Assembly: GCA_905178155.1 (NCBI GenBank)
Contig: CAJINV010000012.1
Span: forward strand, 243,271-307,270
Direction of reading: 5' to 3'
Length of the DNA: 64,000 nt
Source of the DNA: Amoebophrya sp. A120
Taxonomy: Eukaryota; Sar; Dinophyceae; Syndiniales; Amoebophryaceae
Below the pieces are notes generated by a model. The model did not search any database. It saw only the letters and a list, made by a program, of their open reading frames with translations, and had not been told where the DNA came from. The position numbers were made by a program, and so were the translations under genes. This document shows, piece by piece, positions 23,001-33,900 of this stretch. The first letter of the stretch is position 1, and each line of letters starts with the position of its first letter.

Positions 23001-25092
23001 GGGTTTGTCGTGCATATTCTGCGTGACCCAGGATGTCTGTAATGCACGACCTAGCCTCACAGATTTTTAGTTGACTTCCTGATGCCTACTCCGCATGACG
23101 AATGCCCTTCCCGCGTAGCACAAACTTCTAGCCTCCTCCTGCTGGTCATGCAATACAGATTTTTTTGGAGTCCAAAGCTAGCATCACAAGTTCCAACCTT
23201 CCAGACACAGACACTTTTACATTTGATATGGTTTTTCCTGGTTCGCGCAAACAGCTCCATCTGTCCGACCCGTAGAAAACTGGGACTCGCCCGACACGTG
23301 ATGGCGCACGGCTCGGTCTTCATGATCTGGTAGTTCTGCTTGATGCTGCTGTCCCCGTACCAGGCCCGCTGGATGGTGGTCTGCGGGCTGTTCGGCTTGT
23401 CCCCGCTGGCGTAGAGGCAGAGCGCGCGGGTGGAGGGCACGCCGAGGTGGTAAAACGCCTCGCTGGCGAGGAACTCGCGAATGCTGGACCGCAGGACCGC
23501 GCGCCCGTCGTGGTTGCGGCTAAAGGCCTATCAAGTGTAAAGGTGTCTGGGTCTGGAAGATAATTCCGAGATTTGTCATGCAGTTTTTCCAAGCGCCATT
23601 AAGTCTGGAATGCAGGACCTAGCATCACAGGATCTGCAGCCCCTTTGTGATGCCTCTTCTGCATGAGAAATGCCCCCTCAGCATGGCCAGAATTTTTGAG
23701 CACCTTTTGCAAGTCACGCAACCCAGATTTTCGTATGATGCGCAACATGCATCACAAGTTGCATCCTTCCAGACCCAGACATTTTTACATTTGATAAGGC
23801 CGTGCGGCCGGACCCCTTCAGCTGCAGTTCCCAGGTTCTCTCTTGCGTGCCCGCACGGGCCTCCACCTCCACGATGCTCATGGCGCGGCCGTCCCCGTAC
23901 CCAAACACGCCAAAGGGGGAGTTGGTGGCCCAGTAGCCGTGGACGCTGACTCCGTAGCAGGTCGCCCAGGGGTGGAAATTCATTTTCTGCCACTTCTCCG
24001 GAACGGTAGTCGAATCCGCAGAAAATGTTCGCATGAAGTTCTCGTCCTTCTCAAATTGTACGTACTCCAAGTCAAGCTCCCGCGCGAAGGTATCCACAGA
24101 AAAAAACCCATCTTCCACACCAAATTTGTCATGCAAAACATACATAAAGTTCTGTGTTTGTCATGCAAAAAATGGATGTGGATTGGTTTTTTTCTCTGGA
24201 TAGAAGGATTTCGAGTAACACACCAAATACGGGTTCTTCAGCGGCTCGCCCTTGGCGATTACGTAGTGCCCTATGCAATGTAAATTTCCTGTACATGTAC
24301 AAAATGCATGACAAATTTCGCTACCTTGCAGAGTCCAACTTGTCATGCTGGACTAGGATTGAAGGCAAGTTTTGTCATGCAGAGACTGCATTTGTACGTG
24401 TACGGAAAATTTACTGGGGATATGCCCCTTCTTGACCGCACGAGACCGGTGCGGATCCACCACGCCCTGGTCTGGGTCAGTGGACAGATGTTTCAGCTAT
24501 CCTATGTAAAAACATCCCCACCCCAGAGTTGTCATGCAGATTTGCAAGCACCGGAGCATTTGTAATGCGCATCCCCATGAGAGGCATTTTCCATCGTGTT
24601 TTGGAACTTGTAATGCTGCAAACAGGATAAGGAGATGGATTTGCTATGCTGCTTCCCTTGCTAAGCTGCACTACAGTGCACCATGCAACTTGTCATGCGT
24701 GACCCCCAAAACTTCAAGGTTTGTGTTGCAAAATCCCCATCTCGACTCTGGTGTGGGGACGTTTTTACATGTGATATCAGCAGTTGGTTGGTCACCGTCA
24801 AGTCTCCGAGCTTCTTGGTGCCGGGAGTTGAGGGTGGTCCGGAAGGCCCGGAAGCTCGCGAGGGCGCCGAGGTGGTCATGATCGTTCTTTTTGATGTTGC
24901 CTCCTTAGTAGTTTTAGTGTGAGGACAAGAATACGATGATGCCGGCGCAGCTGGCGAAGAGGTCGTCGCTGATACGGTTGAGTGGTTGTGGTTAATATGG
25001 GTCCTCGCGGTAGAACAAGTTGATGCCACCTGGCCGACAGTTGTACTGAGCTTCGAAACTACGTGCTGCGACAGCTGCTGCACACGTCGCAT
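20043..25092 (-). CDS. SELENOO: SelO/YdiU protein adenylyltransferase, 14 exons, probable selenoprotein
   Basis: Exons (minus): 24777-25092, 24423-24497, 24203-24271, 23797-24090, 23229-23528, 22910-22963, 22485-22655, 22153-22199, 21939-21994, 21635-21684, 21195-21418, 20672-20877, 20415-20537, 20043-20217. All 13 introns are introners. About 700 aa, the usual SelO size. Landmarks: a mitochondrial-type leader (MRRVQQLSQHVVSKLS), NPYLVCYSKSFARELDL, FGYGDGRAMS, TWELQLKGSGRTA (kinase-like Lys), HDGRAVLRSSIREFLASEAF, EPCAITCRASPSFLRVG, VGYIQGNMNNDNALL with TMDFGPFG (metal-binding Asn/Asp), KFAYKNQP, LDFTHFFRALS and NPYTDSLP. The family transfers AMP to Ser/Thr/Tyr of protein substrates, typically in mitochondria. 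The frame reaches TGA followed by TCC TCA TAA, so the end would be VMS-Sec-SS, matching Sec three residues from the end in animal SelO. If TGA is a plain stop the CDS ends at 20052. Confidence 0.95.
20052..20054 (-). other. Probable UGA selenocysteine codon
   Basis: In-frame TGA, then TCC TCA TAA. Human SelO also carries Sec as the third residue from its C-terminus, followed by two Ser. A SECIS element was not identified in the 3' region. Confidence 0.65.
20218..20414 (+). mobile_element. Introner, family C (diverged)
   Basis: TATCCACAGTAAACTC faces GTACAGGAAATTTGTATTGC. The TSD is weak (GGATG/AAATG on the minus strand). Removal restores VIPRNWM-VLAYEAAEQ. Confidence 0.85.
20538..20671 (-). 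mobile_element. Introner, family A
   Basis: A-type TIRs; TSD CCTGC/CCTAC. Removal restores SPNCR-KWLDDWTEM. Confidence 0.93.
20878..21194 (-). mobile_element. Introner, family H (single copy here)
   Basis: TATCGTAAGGAAAAATCCCC faces GGAGGATTTTTCCTTTTGAT. The TSD CCAGC is perfect. Removal restores MEKDKL-DFTHFFRA. Confidence 0.92.
21419..21634 (-). mobile_element. Introner, family I (single copy here)
   Basis: Long TIRs of C-rich/G-rich type: ACAACTCCCCCTCCCCCTCA and its complement, each starting TATGACA. The TSD TCAGA is perfect. Removal restores LAGQVIL-MTLCQAMV. Confidence 0.93.
21685..21938 (-). mobile_element. Introner, family B
   Basis: B-type TIRs with a perfect TGCCC TSD. Removal restores EGDMEG-KFAYKNQP. 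Confidence 0.93.
21995..22152 (-). mobile_element. Introner, family A
   Basis: A-type TIRs with a perfect GCATG TSD. Removal restores MDFGPFGM-LEEYNRM. Confidence 0.93.
22200..22484 (-). mobile_element. Introner, family D
   Basis: TATTGTGAGGAAAAACGTCC faces GGACGTTTTTACATGGGATA. The TSD AGGCG is perfect. Removal restores NMNNDNA-LLCGRTMDF. Confidence 0.93.
22656..22909 (-). mobile_element. Introner, family B
   Basis: B-type TIRs with a perfect TTCGG TSD. Removal restores ILRDFPE-INHLLPS. Confidence 0.93.
22964..23228 (-). mobile_element. Introner, family B
   Basis: B-type TIRs with a perfect TGGTT TSD. It is separated from the next B copy by a 54-bp exon. Removal restores ARTRKN-HELVQIV. 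Confidence 0.93.
23529..23796 (-). mobile_element. Introner, family B
   Basis: B-type TIRs with a perfect AGGCC TSD. Removal restores KGSGRTA-FSRNHDGRAV. Confidence 0.93.
24091..24202 (-). mobile_element. Introner, family E
   Basis: 112 bp, one of the shortest. TATCCACAGAAAAAAACCCA faces GGTTTTTTTCTCTGGATA. The TSD GAAGG is perfect. Removal restores YSKSF-ARELDLEY. Confidence 0.92.
24272..24422 (-). mobile_element. Introner, family C
   Basis: C-type TIRs with a perfect TGCCC TSD. Nearly identical to the copies at 10814 and 30559. Removal restores RAVKKG-HYVIAKG. Confidence 0.93.
24498..24776 (-). mobile_element. Introner, family D
   Basis: D-type TIRs with a perfect TCAGC TSD. Removal restores TVTNQLL-KHLSTDP at the start of the SelO domain. 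Confidence 0.93.
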
Positions 25093-25859
25093 AGGAAGCT
25101 CAAATGAAAGACAGGTGTGTAGTTAAGCATCCATCCTATGTAGAGTGCAAATGAAATAGCTATGCTACATGAACGTATTTTGGAGGTCATAAGCTCCTGA
25201 TTTGATGATTTTGCCTTTTTCTGTGGAGAGACGGAGCCTATCGTATCGAAGAGAGTCCAGCAAATGATATGGTGTACTTCTCAAGTGTTAGTATGTTTTC
25301 CTTGTGCAGATGGTGATCGTATTTGAAATGTGATCGTCGTCCCGGCGACAAGAAACCGTTTTACTCTTACTTCGGCATGTCGATCACTCTTTGGCTGAAC
25401 TACTTCTACTAAGTGCGTCCTTTAGAAGATCATGCTCCACCTCCTGCTGCTCATGCACTTTCTTATTTTCATATCTTTGTATAAGGCGTCTTTATTTTTT
25501 CCTTCTTCGGAAATAAATAAAGGGTTATTCATTATTTCTACCATGATTCAGGAGGTGCTGTGCGTTTCGCCGCAAGCGCAAGGTCGCTGTTGTACTACAT
25601 TCATATGGAAGCGGCAACACTCAAAAAAACTGCGGATGATTTTCTTTTCTGAGAAGCGCCATGTCGTTCGCTCTGGAAACACTCACAGGTCTCATTTAGT
25701 AGAAGAGCTGCTCTCCTTACGGCCCAAGAGAAGGGGTTCGCGCTTTCTGTGCGTCGTAAACCCTCGAGAAGTAGGAAAGAACACACTCGTGGGCAGCTGC
25801 ACGTTGTCGCCATCTGACAGACGACGACGTTATGTGCGCGGCATAAATTAACGCGCGGT
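25093..25859. other. Intergenic, upstream of SelO
   Basis: AT-rich. A plus-strand ORF at 25432-25851 (139 aa) with a hydrophobic start was noted but lacks other support. Confidence 0.35.
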
Positions 25860-26680
25860 CGCGCCACGTCGCCGCGGGTGCAATGAGGTTGCACAGTCTG
25901 GAGAAGGCACGAATACTTGCGCACTGATCATGATCAGATACTGCCATGGACTTCAGCTAATCCAGCCTCGTCTTCCGGCACTGTGGCTGAGCTGCCAACA
26001 CGCACCGGCTCGCAACCGCGGCTGAATGACAGACGAAAGCGAAACAAAGTGTTCCGAAAGAAATAACTCGCACCCAGCGCGGGCAACCCAGGACGCGACC
26101 GACGGCGCCACGGGCCGGCAGACATACCGAACGCGCGGACGGAGAGCACGCGGGCGCGCCCAACCTATCGAAGACGGCCAGCGAGAATGGTGCGCGGCGC
26201 GAAACGCCCGCAGGCGGCGGGGCCGGCCGGCCAGCCGTGCCGCCCCCCGGGCGGGTGCTGGCTCGCTGCGTGCGGCCCCACATTCCGGCCGAAGCTCAAC
26301 AACTGAAAGGGGGCGCGCGCGTGCTGGTACCCCCGCAAGAAGCCCACAGGCACAAAGCGCGCGGGCCCGCTGGGCCAGCCAGATAAAACGGCCAAGCCGG
26401 GAAAGGGGGGCCGACGCAGGCAGATGAAGGCGCACAGGGGTCCGAATTCGACGAAAATGATATCGGGCGGCCCCGACCCCGCGTCTGTGCATCCTCCACT
26501 GCATTTTCCAACCCGGCCCATCCGAGGCCGATCGCCATGCATTATCGAGGGCGCGGCCGTGCGTAGGGCCGCCCGGCTTTGGCCTTTCAACATGCCCGGG
26601 AATCCAAGCGCGCCATCGCGTCAAAAGCCGGCGGGCGCGCCGCGCACTATAGCACACCTACTGGGGCGCGTGCTCTGCTT
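25860..26680. other. GC-rich island 1
   Basis: About 0.8 kb of very GC-rich, CpG-dense DNA in an otherwise AT-rich intergenic region. ORFs exist in several frames on both strands, as expected from the composition; none looks like a protein. The SelO start lies about 0.8 kb away on the minus strand. Confidence 0.6.
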
Positions 26681-27923
26681 CAATACTGATACCAGTAGGC
26701 CCATGCTGTTTGTTCCTCTGCTGTGCATCATCATCATGTAGTGGACACCCGCTCCCAGCGCCAGTGTGCGTTGCCGTTGTATTCCATCCTCACAAGTATG
26801 ACAGTTAGTCGCTTCGGCGGGTCGCGGGGCAACGGCATTTTGTTCGTTCGCTCGTCTCTCTACCTCGTCACAGAAGCACGAGCAGGTCGCTGCAGAAAGA
26901 AAAAGCAAGCTCCAAACAGTAACAGGCGCCTCATCTCATGCATCTCAACGCTCGTCGCCCTTCTTCTCTCTCCTTGCTCCGTATAATATCTACCACTTCT
27001 GAGGCGCTCGAGGGTGTTCTTTTCTTTGGCGCCTCACTGTGATGTGGTTCCTTCCTGTGCAGCATTCTCAAGGAGGACGGGAGAACAAATACAAAAGAAA
27101 CTACCCGCAAACCATGCGATCCTCGCATTGGCCTGAGTATGGCCGCAGTGAGTTTGCTTCGTCTTTGATCTACTTTCGTCTCCATTTACTGGGAATATTT
27201 CTGTTTTGTATCGCGGATGGAACTTCCTTTCTCTGTGCTGATTTTCGATTCGGTCAAAGAAGCAAGAGCAAAGTTTGCTTATTAGCGCTCCGTGGTTCAA
27301 TCCACCAATTCTATGCTCGGATTCCCTCCATGGTGTTGCAGCTGGACACTCGCGTTGACCGCTGCTGCAAGGGTGTATGAAAGTGCAAAAAGCTCGCCGC
27401 AGCTGCGCTTTGCTGACGAGGAGCAGGAATTTCTCAACTTCATGATCATCTATGCATCCATTCATTAGCCCTCTCTACTATGCAGTAGATGCGTTATAAT
27501 TCATCAAATTCATGCGCTACTCAATGTTGTGCTCTTGTCTAGCAACTGGCAGCAACTTCTCGCATTCTCCTCCATATTTCATCCGCTTCTCGCTTTTCGG
27601 CTGCCTCCTTTTCCTGCATGGAGATCAGCAACGCCATTTCCAGCTCCTCTTGCGATTTGCTCTTGTTCATTTGCAGGTATGGCGCCGAGAAAAAAAGGCT
27701 GCAGTATCAGATTGGAACCTCTTATTCCTAGACTATTCTCAAAAAGAACCAGTACGTCGGCCTCAGCATCGCTTTTCCTTTAATCGTCTTTCAGAAAGTC
27801 GATTTCTCTTCTTTATCTTTTCGTCGAAAGTCACTTTCTCTCTTCGAAAAGATAAAGAAGTGCCTCGATCTATGTACGTGTACTAAAGGTAAACTTCCAA
27901 TCCCTGCAACCCGGTCTTTTCTT
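26681..27923. other. Intergenic, no gene seen
   Basis: Moderately AT-rich. Only unconvincing short ORFs. No introner with complete TIRs. Confidence 0.35.
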
Positions 27924-30900
27924 TCATACTGGAGGCGCCACGGCCGCAGCTCCATCCCCGGATTTGTTTTGTTCTTCAGTCGAAATACTCCGGGAGGCGG
28001 GGTTGCTATTCGGAGGCTGTTATGCATTGCAAAAGCATCGTACTAGTATAAAACGCATTGCAATTTGTCATGCCGTTTCAGGTAGAAAGTTGGATTTGTC
28101 ATGCATATCTGCAATCAGTACGAGTGCGATACTTTTGCACAGGATAGCTGTTCCATGGAGATCACGCGCGGCTGGTGTGCGTGCATGCTCGCCGCTGTTG
28201 ACCCGGTGGATTCCCGTGCCAATCCCTCAATCCTGGACTTCACACCTCCTCCCGCCGCAGACGTAGTTTCGCTCGACCGGCTTTTCCTCCCCGTGGTTCC
28301 GTCACCGCGAGAGGTATGGAAGGAAAATCAAAATCGCGCGGCGCGGTTACAACTACACAAGGTCATCAGGTGCTGAAAAAAAATTTTTCCTGCTTTTTGG
28401 TTGTAGTACAACTACTTACTTTTGCTTTTCGTTTTTTCCAACATCGCTTGCGAATTAATAAGTGCGTCCTCGCACTTCTCACTAACAAGGACAACCCCAC
28501 GAAACGCGATTTCATTCCATCCGCGGATATGCAGTGTCGGAAGTATCTTTGTGTTTCGAAGAAGATGAACCGCTTGTCCTTCCGGAAGACCGTCTCTCCG
28601 ATTTCGGCTCTGGTGGGCCATCGGTGCCGTCCTTGTCGGGAATGTATTCTAGCTCTTTCCGTGCGTATGAAAGTGGAAAACTTGTCTCAATTCATGGATT
28701 TGTACTAAGGCACGAGCTGCAGAACGGAAAATACGACGAGAAGCATAACTTCCGTTGTAAGATGGATATGCAACAAGATTGATTGGGCTCTGGTCATGCA
28801 AAACGAAAAAAACTACTTGGTGTTGGGTTGAAATTTGAATGCGGAGAAGGGGATGCCGCACGGCTGATGTCCACTTTCATAGTATGATGCTCTCCCACTC
28901 TTCTATGGCGGTTTTGCTGGTGGCGATCAAATTGCCTTATCGAGGAAAAAACACCCATCCGCATCCATTTTTTGCATGGTAAACAGTGCAGTTTATGCAT
29001 GTTTTGCATCACAAAACGAATGTGGATGGGTGTTTTTTTCCTGGATATGCCTCCGGTTATCACTACTCCCTCACACTTCTCCTGGATCCACAGTCCGCTC
29101 TATCCCGTTTACAATCAGCAGAGCCTCAGACTAAACCGATTCGAACTTGTCATGCGCGACGAACGAAGTAAAATCAATGTTGCAAAAAAAGTTGGCGCTC
29201 TTTCTGCTATGAGCATGTTGCGACGCGCATGACAAATTGATGCGTAGTTAGTACTTCATCGTATAGTAATAACCATCACTGCTGATTTTACGTGAAATAA
29301 CTTGTTTAGATCGTCCAGACTGCCGCTGAATTGTAGGTACTGGTAAATCTTTGATTTCCGGCGGTATTGCAGGTACTCTTTCTCGTTTATGGAGTGTAAA
29401 AAATGCACGAACCTCAGCGGGAATTTGTCATGCGAAAACGACGAATATATATTTTTTCGTACAGCTGCTGTGGGAGGAGCATAGAGAGAATTTATTCCGC
29501 GTTTTTATCATTCTCGTTTTCTACATGAGATCAAATTCCAGGCGGAGGTCTTCCTTTGATTATAGCATTTCATACGGGACGTGGTCAGTTCAAATTTGTA
29601 TTCTCCGGTGAAGGTTGCGTTGGCCGACTCGAGTATGAAAAGTCAAGAGGATGAGTAAAGCCGTTTTTTTCATCGAAATTACAGAAAAATCATTTCACCA
29701 AAATTCATCTTTTAGTCAAAGGCAAAAATCATAAAAACAAATCTTCTGTTCCGAAAAAGATCAACTTTCCCCTGACATAATTGACATTTTCATACCAAGC
29801 ACCTGATTGGAATGGGTAAAACATCTTTGAGTTTTGTTATAGATAGCACAGGGATCGTCCTCCACTACCGGTGCAAAACATGACCTCCAGTCCCGTCATC
29901 ATCTACACGCATTACAAACTCATACGATACCGCATCATAACTTCTGCATGAGAATTTGATGCCGCTTTACCTGTAATGAGTCGCCGACGATTGTTTGACA
30001 AAGTTTTTTCTCCCGTATCGGTAGCAGAGTTTTCACCGATCTGGAGAAGAGCAGGACGTCTTATGGGCGGAACAAAATCTACTTCGAAGAAGATGAAGTA
30101 AAAGCTTGTTTCTAAAGCTGGATATCATGCAGCAGCTGTTCTTTTGTTTTCGCGCGAGCCTGTGCTTGATGGCAAAAATGGAAAAAGAACAACTCGTCTG
30201 AAGGGTATGTTTAATCTTCCGCATGGAAGTCGATTTTGTCTTTCATAGCTGGTTCGGTAAATAATCTCCGGTCTGAAACGGGCCGACGAGAAAGTAATCG
30301 ATACACTTGGCGTGGTATGCGAGTGCAGAAGCCCCCCTCCCCCGCACTTGAGCTAGACGGTCATCAATCTTCGCAAGACAAACAGCTCTGGACAGTCTAC
30401 AGTTTTCTTCGCATGACAGATCTAAATCTATGAAGGTACTACTACTAGATATCGAGTGAGAATATCGTTCTTGTAGCTACTTTTGTCATATTGCAGTCGG
30501 CACTTTGCATTATACAAATGAGGCGGAGGTGGAAGGGCTGTGCACTCTCATACCTGGTTATGCAACGTAAATTTGCCGCAGATGTACAAAATGCATGACA
30601 AATTTCGCTAACTTGAACTGTCCAACTTGTCATGCTAGACTAGGATTGAAGGCAAGTTTTATCATGCAGAGACTGCATTTGTACGTGTTGTACGGGAAAT
30701 TTACTGTGGATACTGGTTAAGCTGCGAGTTTTCGTAAAACCCTTTGAAAAAATCCGGAATCCACACACTATGCATTGCAAAAGTATCGTATGAGTATGAG
30801 TTCTTGTATTACAAATTTTCTCAACCACAAAAATACAATTTGTCATGCTATTTCACACGGAAAATTGGATTAATATTTATATTGCTTGACTTCCGGGTTC

Positions 30901-33900
30901 TGTAATCACATACCCCAGACGAGAGGCGACGGCGAGAGGTGACGGCGACAGGTGGCGGCGAGAGGTGAAACGACAGGCGAAACGACAGGCGAAAGGACAG
31001 GCGAAACGACAGGCGAAAGGAGAGGCGAAACGACAGGCGGCGACGACAGGCCAAAAGTGGCAACTTCCCATGCGGTTTCGCACAAGCAGCATGGACATTC
31101 CAAGCAAAAAAATAAATAAAATTGTTATTGACTTTCGACAAAAAAAAAATAGTTTTTTTTATTTTTATTCACGTGCAAAAAATAAAAATAATTGCTTCAC
31201 TCTTATCCGAAAAAATAATTAATTACTAATTATTTTTTCGGATAAGAAGAAACTAATTATTTTTTGCACGTGAAGAAAAACAAAAGAGCTATTTTTTTCA
31301 CATACCCCAGACGACAGGTGACGGCGACAGGTGAGGACGAGAGGCGACGGCGACAGGCGAAAGGAGAGGCGAAACGACAGGCGAAAGGAGAGGCGAAACG
31401 ACAGGCGACGGCGACAGGCCAAAAGTGGCAATTTCTCACGCGGTTCCGCACCAGCAGCAGCAACAAAAAAAAGCAACGACTCAGCTACTTCCGAGAAGAA
31501 AAAGCCAACTTTTTTATTTTTATTCATGTGTAAAAAATAGCCAGCGCATTCATATCCGAAAAACCGGGACTATTTTATGCACGTGAATAAAAATCAAAAA
31601 ACTGCTTTGTTGCTCGCGGAACTCAATAGCCCTTTGCTTTTTTTTGTTGCTGCTGCTGGTGCGGAACCGCATGAAGCGCTGCAGCTTTTGGCCTGGCGTC
31701 GTCGCCTGTCGTTTCGCCTGTCGCTCCACCTGTCGTTTCGCCTGTCGCGTCGCCTGTCGCCGCCGCCTGTCGCCTGGGGTGTCTGATTCCAGAGCCCGGA
31801 AGGAAAGTCTGACGCACTTTGGCTCTTTGCCTTTTCTTTTCGCAAATAAAGGAGAAGCCGATCGCGCCCGAAAAAAAGCGCCTCGGACTGATTTCCAGCG
31901 TTTTTAGTAGAATGCCCGCAAATAGCCGGGGCAGGGGTTTTCTTCTGGAATATCCGCGCACATTCGGGCGGGGGTTGTGTTCTGGAATATTCGAAAGCAC
32001 TTACCTCCAAAAGCATGAGGCCCGCCAAGAGCCTTCAGCTGTTCGTGGAATATACGCGAAGAGCCGCGGCAGGGGTTTTGTTCTGGAATATCTGCGAGCA
32101 CTCTCCCCGGCCGGGGTTTCGGACTGCCCTGGTATATTCGCGAGTATTCGGGCGGGGGCTGTGTTCTGAAATATTCCGAAACACTTCGCAAGACCACCTA
32201 TCGGGCCCGCCAAGGGTCTTCAGGTGTCCTTTCGGGAGAATCTTCGCGCACAACCCGGGGCGGGTTTGGTTCTGGAATATTCGCGAAGAGCCGGGGAGGG
32301 GGTTTTGCTCTGGAATACTCGCAGAGGCTTCCCAAGGGGCTGTGGGCTCGCTGTCCTGATATACTCGCGAATATTCGGGCGGGGGTTGTGTTCTCGAATA
32401 TTCGCAATTATTTCGCAAGAGCATAGGGCCCACCCCGAGTCCCCGGGCGTTCGTAGAATAGTCGCGAACAGCCGGAAGCGGAGGTCTGTTGTGGAATATT
32501 CGCGAATTGCCGGGGGAAGGGTTTTGCTCTGGATTATTCGCGAATACTTTCCAAGGGGCTTCGGCGAACTAACTTTGGATAAAATCAACATTACCTCGAT
32601 GAACTTGATATTTGCTCCTCGGAGCCTTTCTCAGCATCGCCAAAAAAAAAGAGACTCGCAAGCGACAGCAAGCAGTTATCAAAAAAATACTCTTTGGAGG
32701 CTATACGACTATTGAGAGCTCCTCGGAGACTAGATCTTACCGATCCAGTGACGATTCAATAAGCAAACCGATTTGTAATTAATTCTCCTCGGAGCCTAGC
32801 AGATTATGCTTCTTCGGAAGCTAGAAGCTATGATGCGCCGCGTCTAGTTATCTCGAGTCCTCGGATTCTATACGGTATCGGGCCTTCGGGCATCAGTCGG
32901 CCAGTTAAGACTGGACGATCCCCTCCAAGGGGCTTCGGGCTGCCCTGGTATAGTCAAAAATATCTGGGCGGGGGTTGTGTTCTGGAATATTCGGAAATAT
33001 TTCGCAGGAGCAGGAGGCCCGCCAGGGGTCTGCAGGGGTATGCTCCTAGAAAGAATATTCGCGAAGAGGCGGGCCAAGGGTAGTTTCGCTTCCTCTGGAA
33101 TATTCGCGAAGAGCCGGGGAGGGGGTTTTGTTGGTTCTGGAATATTCGAGAGCAAGTCCCAAGGGGCTTCGGATTGCCCTGAAATATTCGCGGACATTCG
33201 GGCGGGGGTTCTTGTGTTCTGGAATGTTCGGGAATATTTCGCAAGAATATTGGGCCCGCCAGGAGTCTCCCGGTTTTCCTGGTTGGAATATTCGCGAATA
33301 GTCGGGGGGGGGTTTGGTTCTGGAAGATTCGCGAAGAGTCGGGGAAGGGGTCGTGCTCTGGAATGCTCGCGAATATTTCCCGGGGGGCTCCGGACCGCCG
33401 TGATAAATATGTATCCGAATATTCGGGCGGGGGTTGTGTTCTGGAATATCCGGAAACATTTCGCAAGAGTGTAGGGCCCGCCCCGGGTCTTCGGGTGCTC
33501 GGGGAATATTCGCCAACAGCCGGGGAAGGTGTTGCGTCCGTGGTGGAATATTCGCGAACAGCCTCAGTAGGGGTCTGGACTGTCCTGGAATATGCGCGAA
33601 TATTCTCCGAAGGGCTTCGGATTGCCCTGATATACTCGCGAATATTCGGGCGGGGGTTGTGTTCTGGAATATTTGAAAACTTTGCGCAAGAGTATGGGGC
33701 CCGCCCCGAGTCTTGAAGGGAGAGGCCTTCTGCTGGGACGAATACGCGCGAAAATTTCTCGAGGGGTTGCAGCCCGCTCCGCGTGCGAAGCCCCGGGGCG
33801 CCATTTTGGCCGTCAGTAATGCGAAGGCGGGGAATCTTGGAAAAGCGTGCAACTTTTTCAAGTTTGCCGAGCTTATCCGAAAATCCAAGGGCGCAAAGCA

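Noticed and set aside
9222-24776. CRISPR-like interpretation of repeated GCATGACAAATT motifs
   Set aside because: Spacing is irregular, the motifs lie inside TIR-bounded elements in eukaryotic genes, and there are no cas genes.
25432-25851. 139-aa plus-strand ORF with hydrophobic start
   Set aside because: No recognisable domain, opposite to the surrounding gene strand and overlapped by minus ORFs; not enough to call a gene.
27962-28376. Plus-strand reading of the region around the A introner at 28021, with a GAG/GTATGG donor
   Set aside because: It is open and tempting, but adjacent exons at 29.0-29.6 kb clearly read minus, and the minus frame here is also open and ends at a plausible stop.
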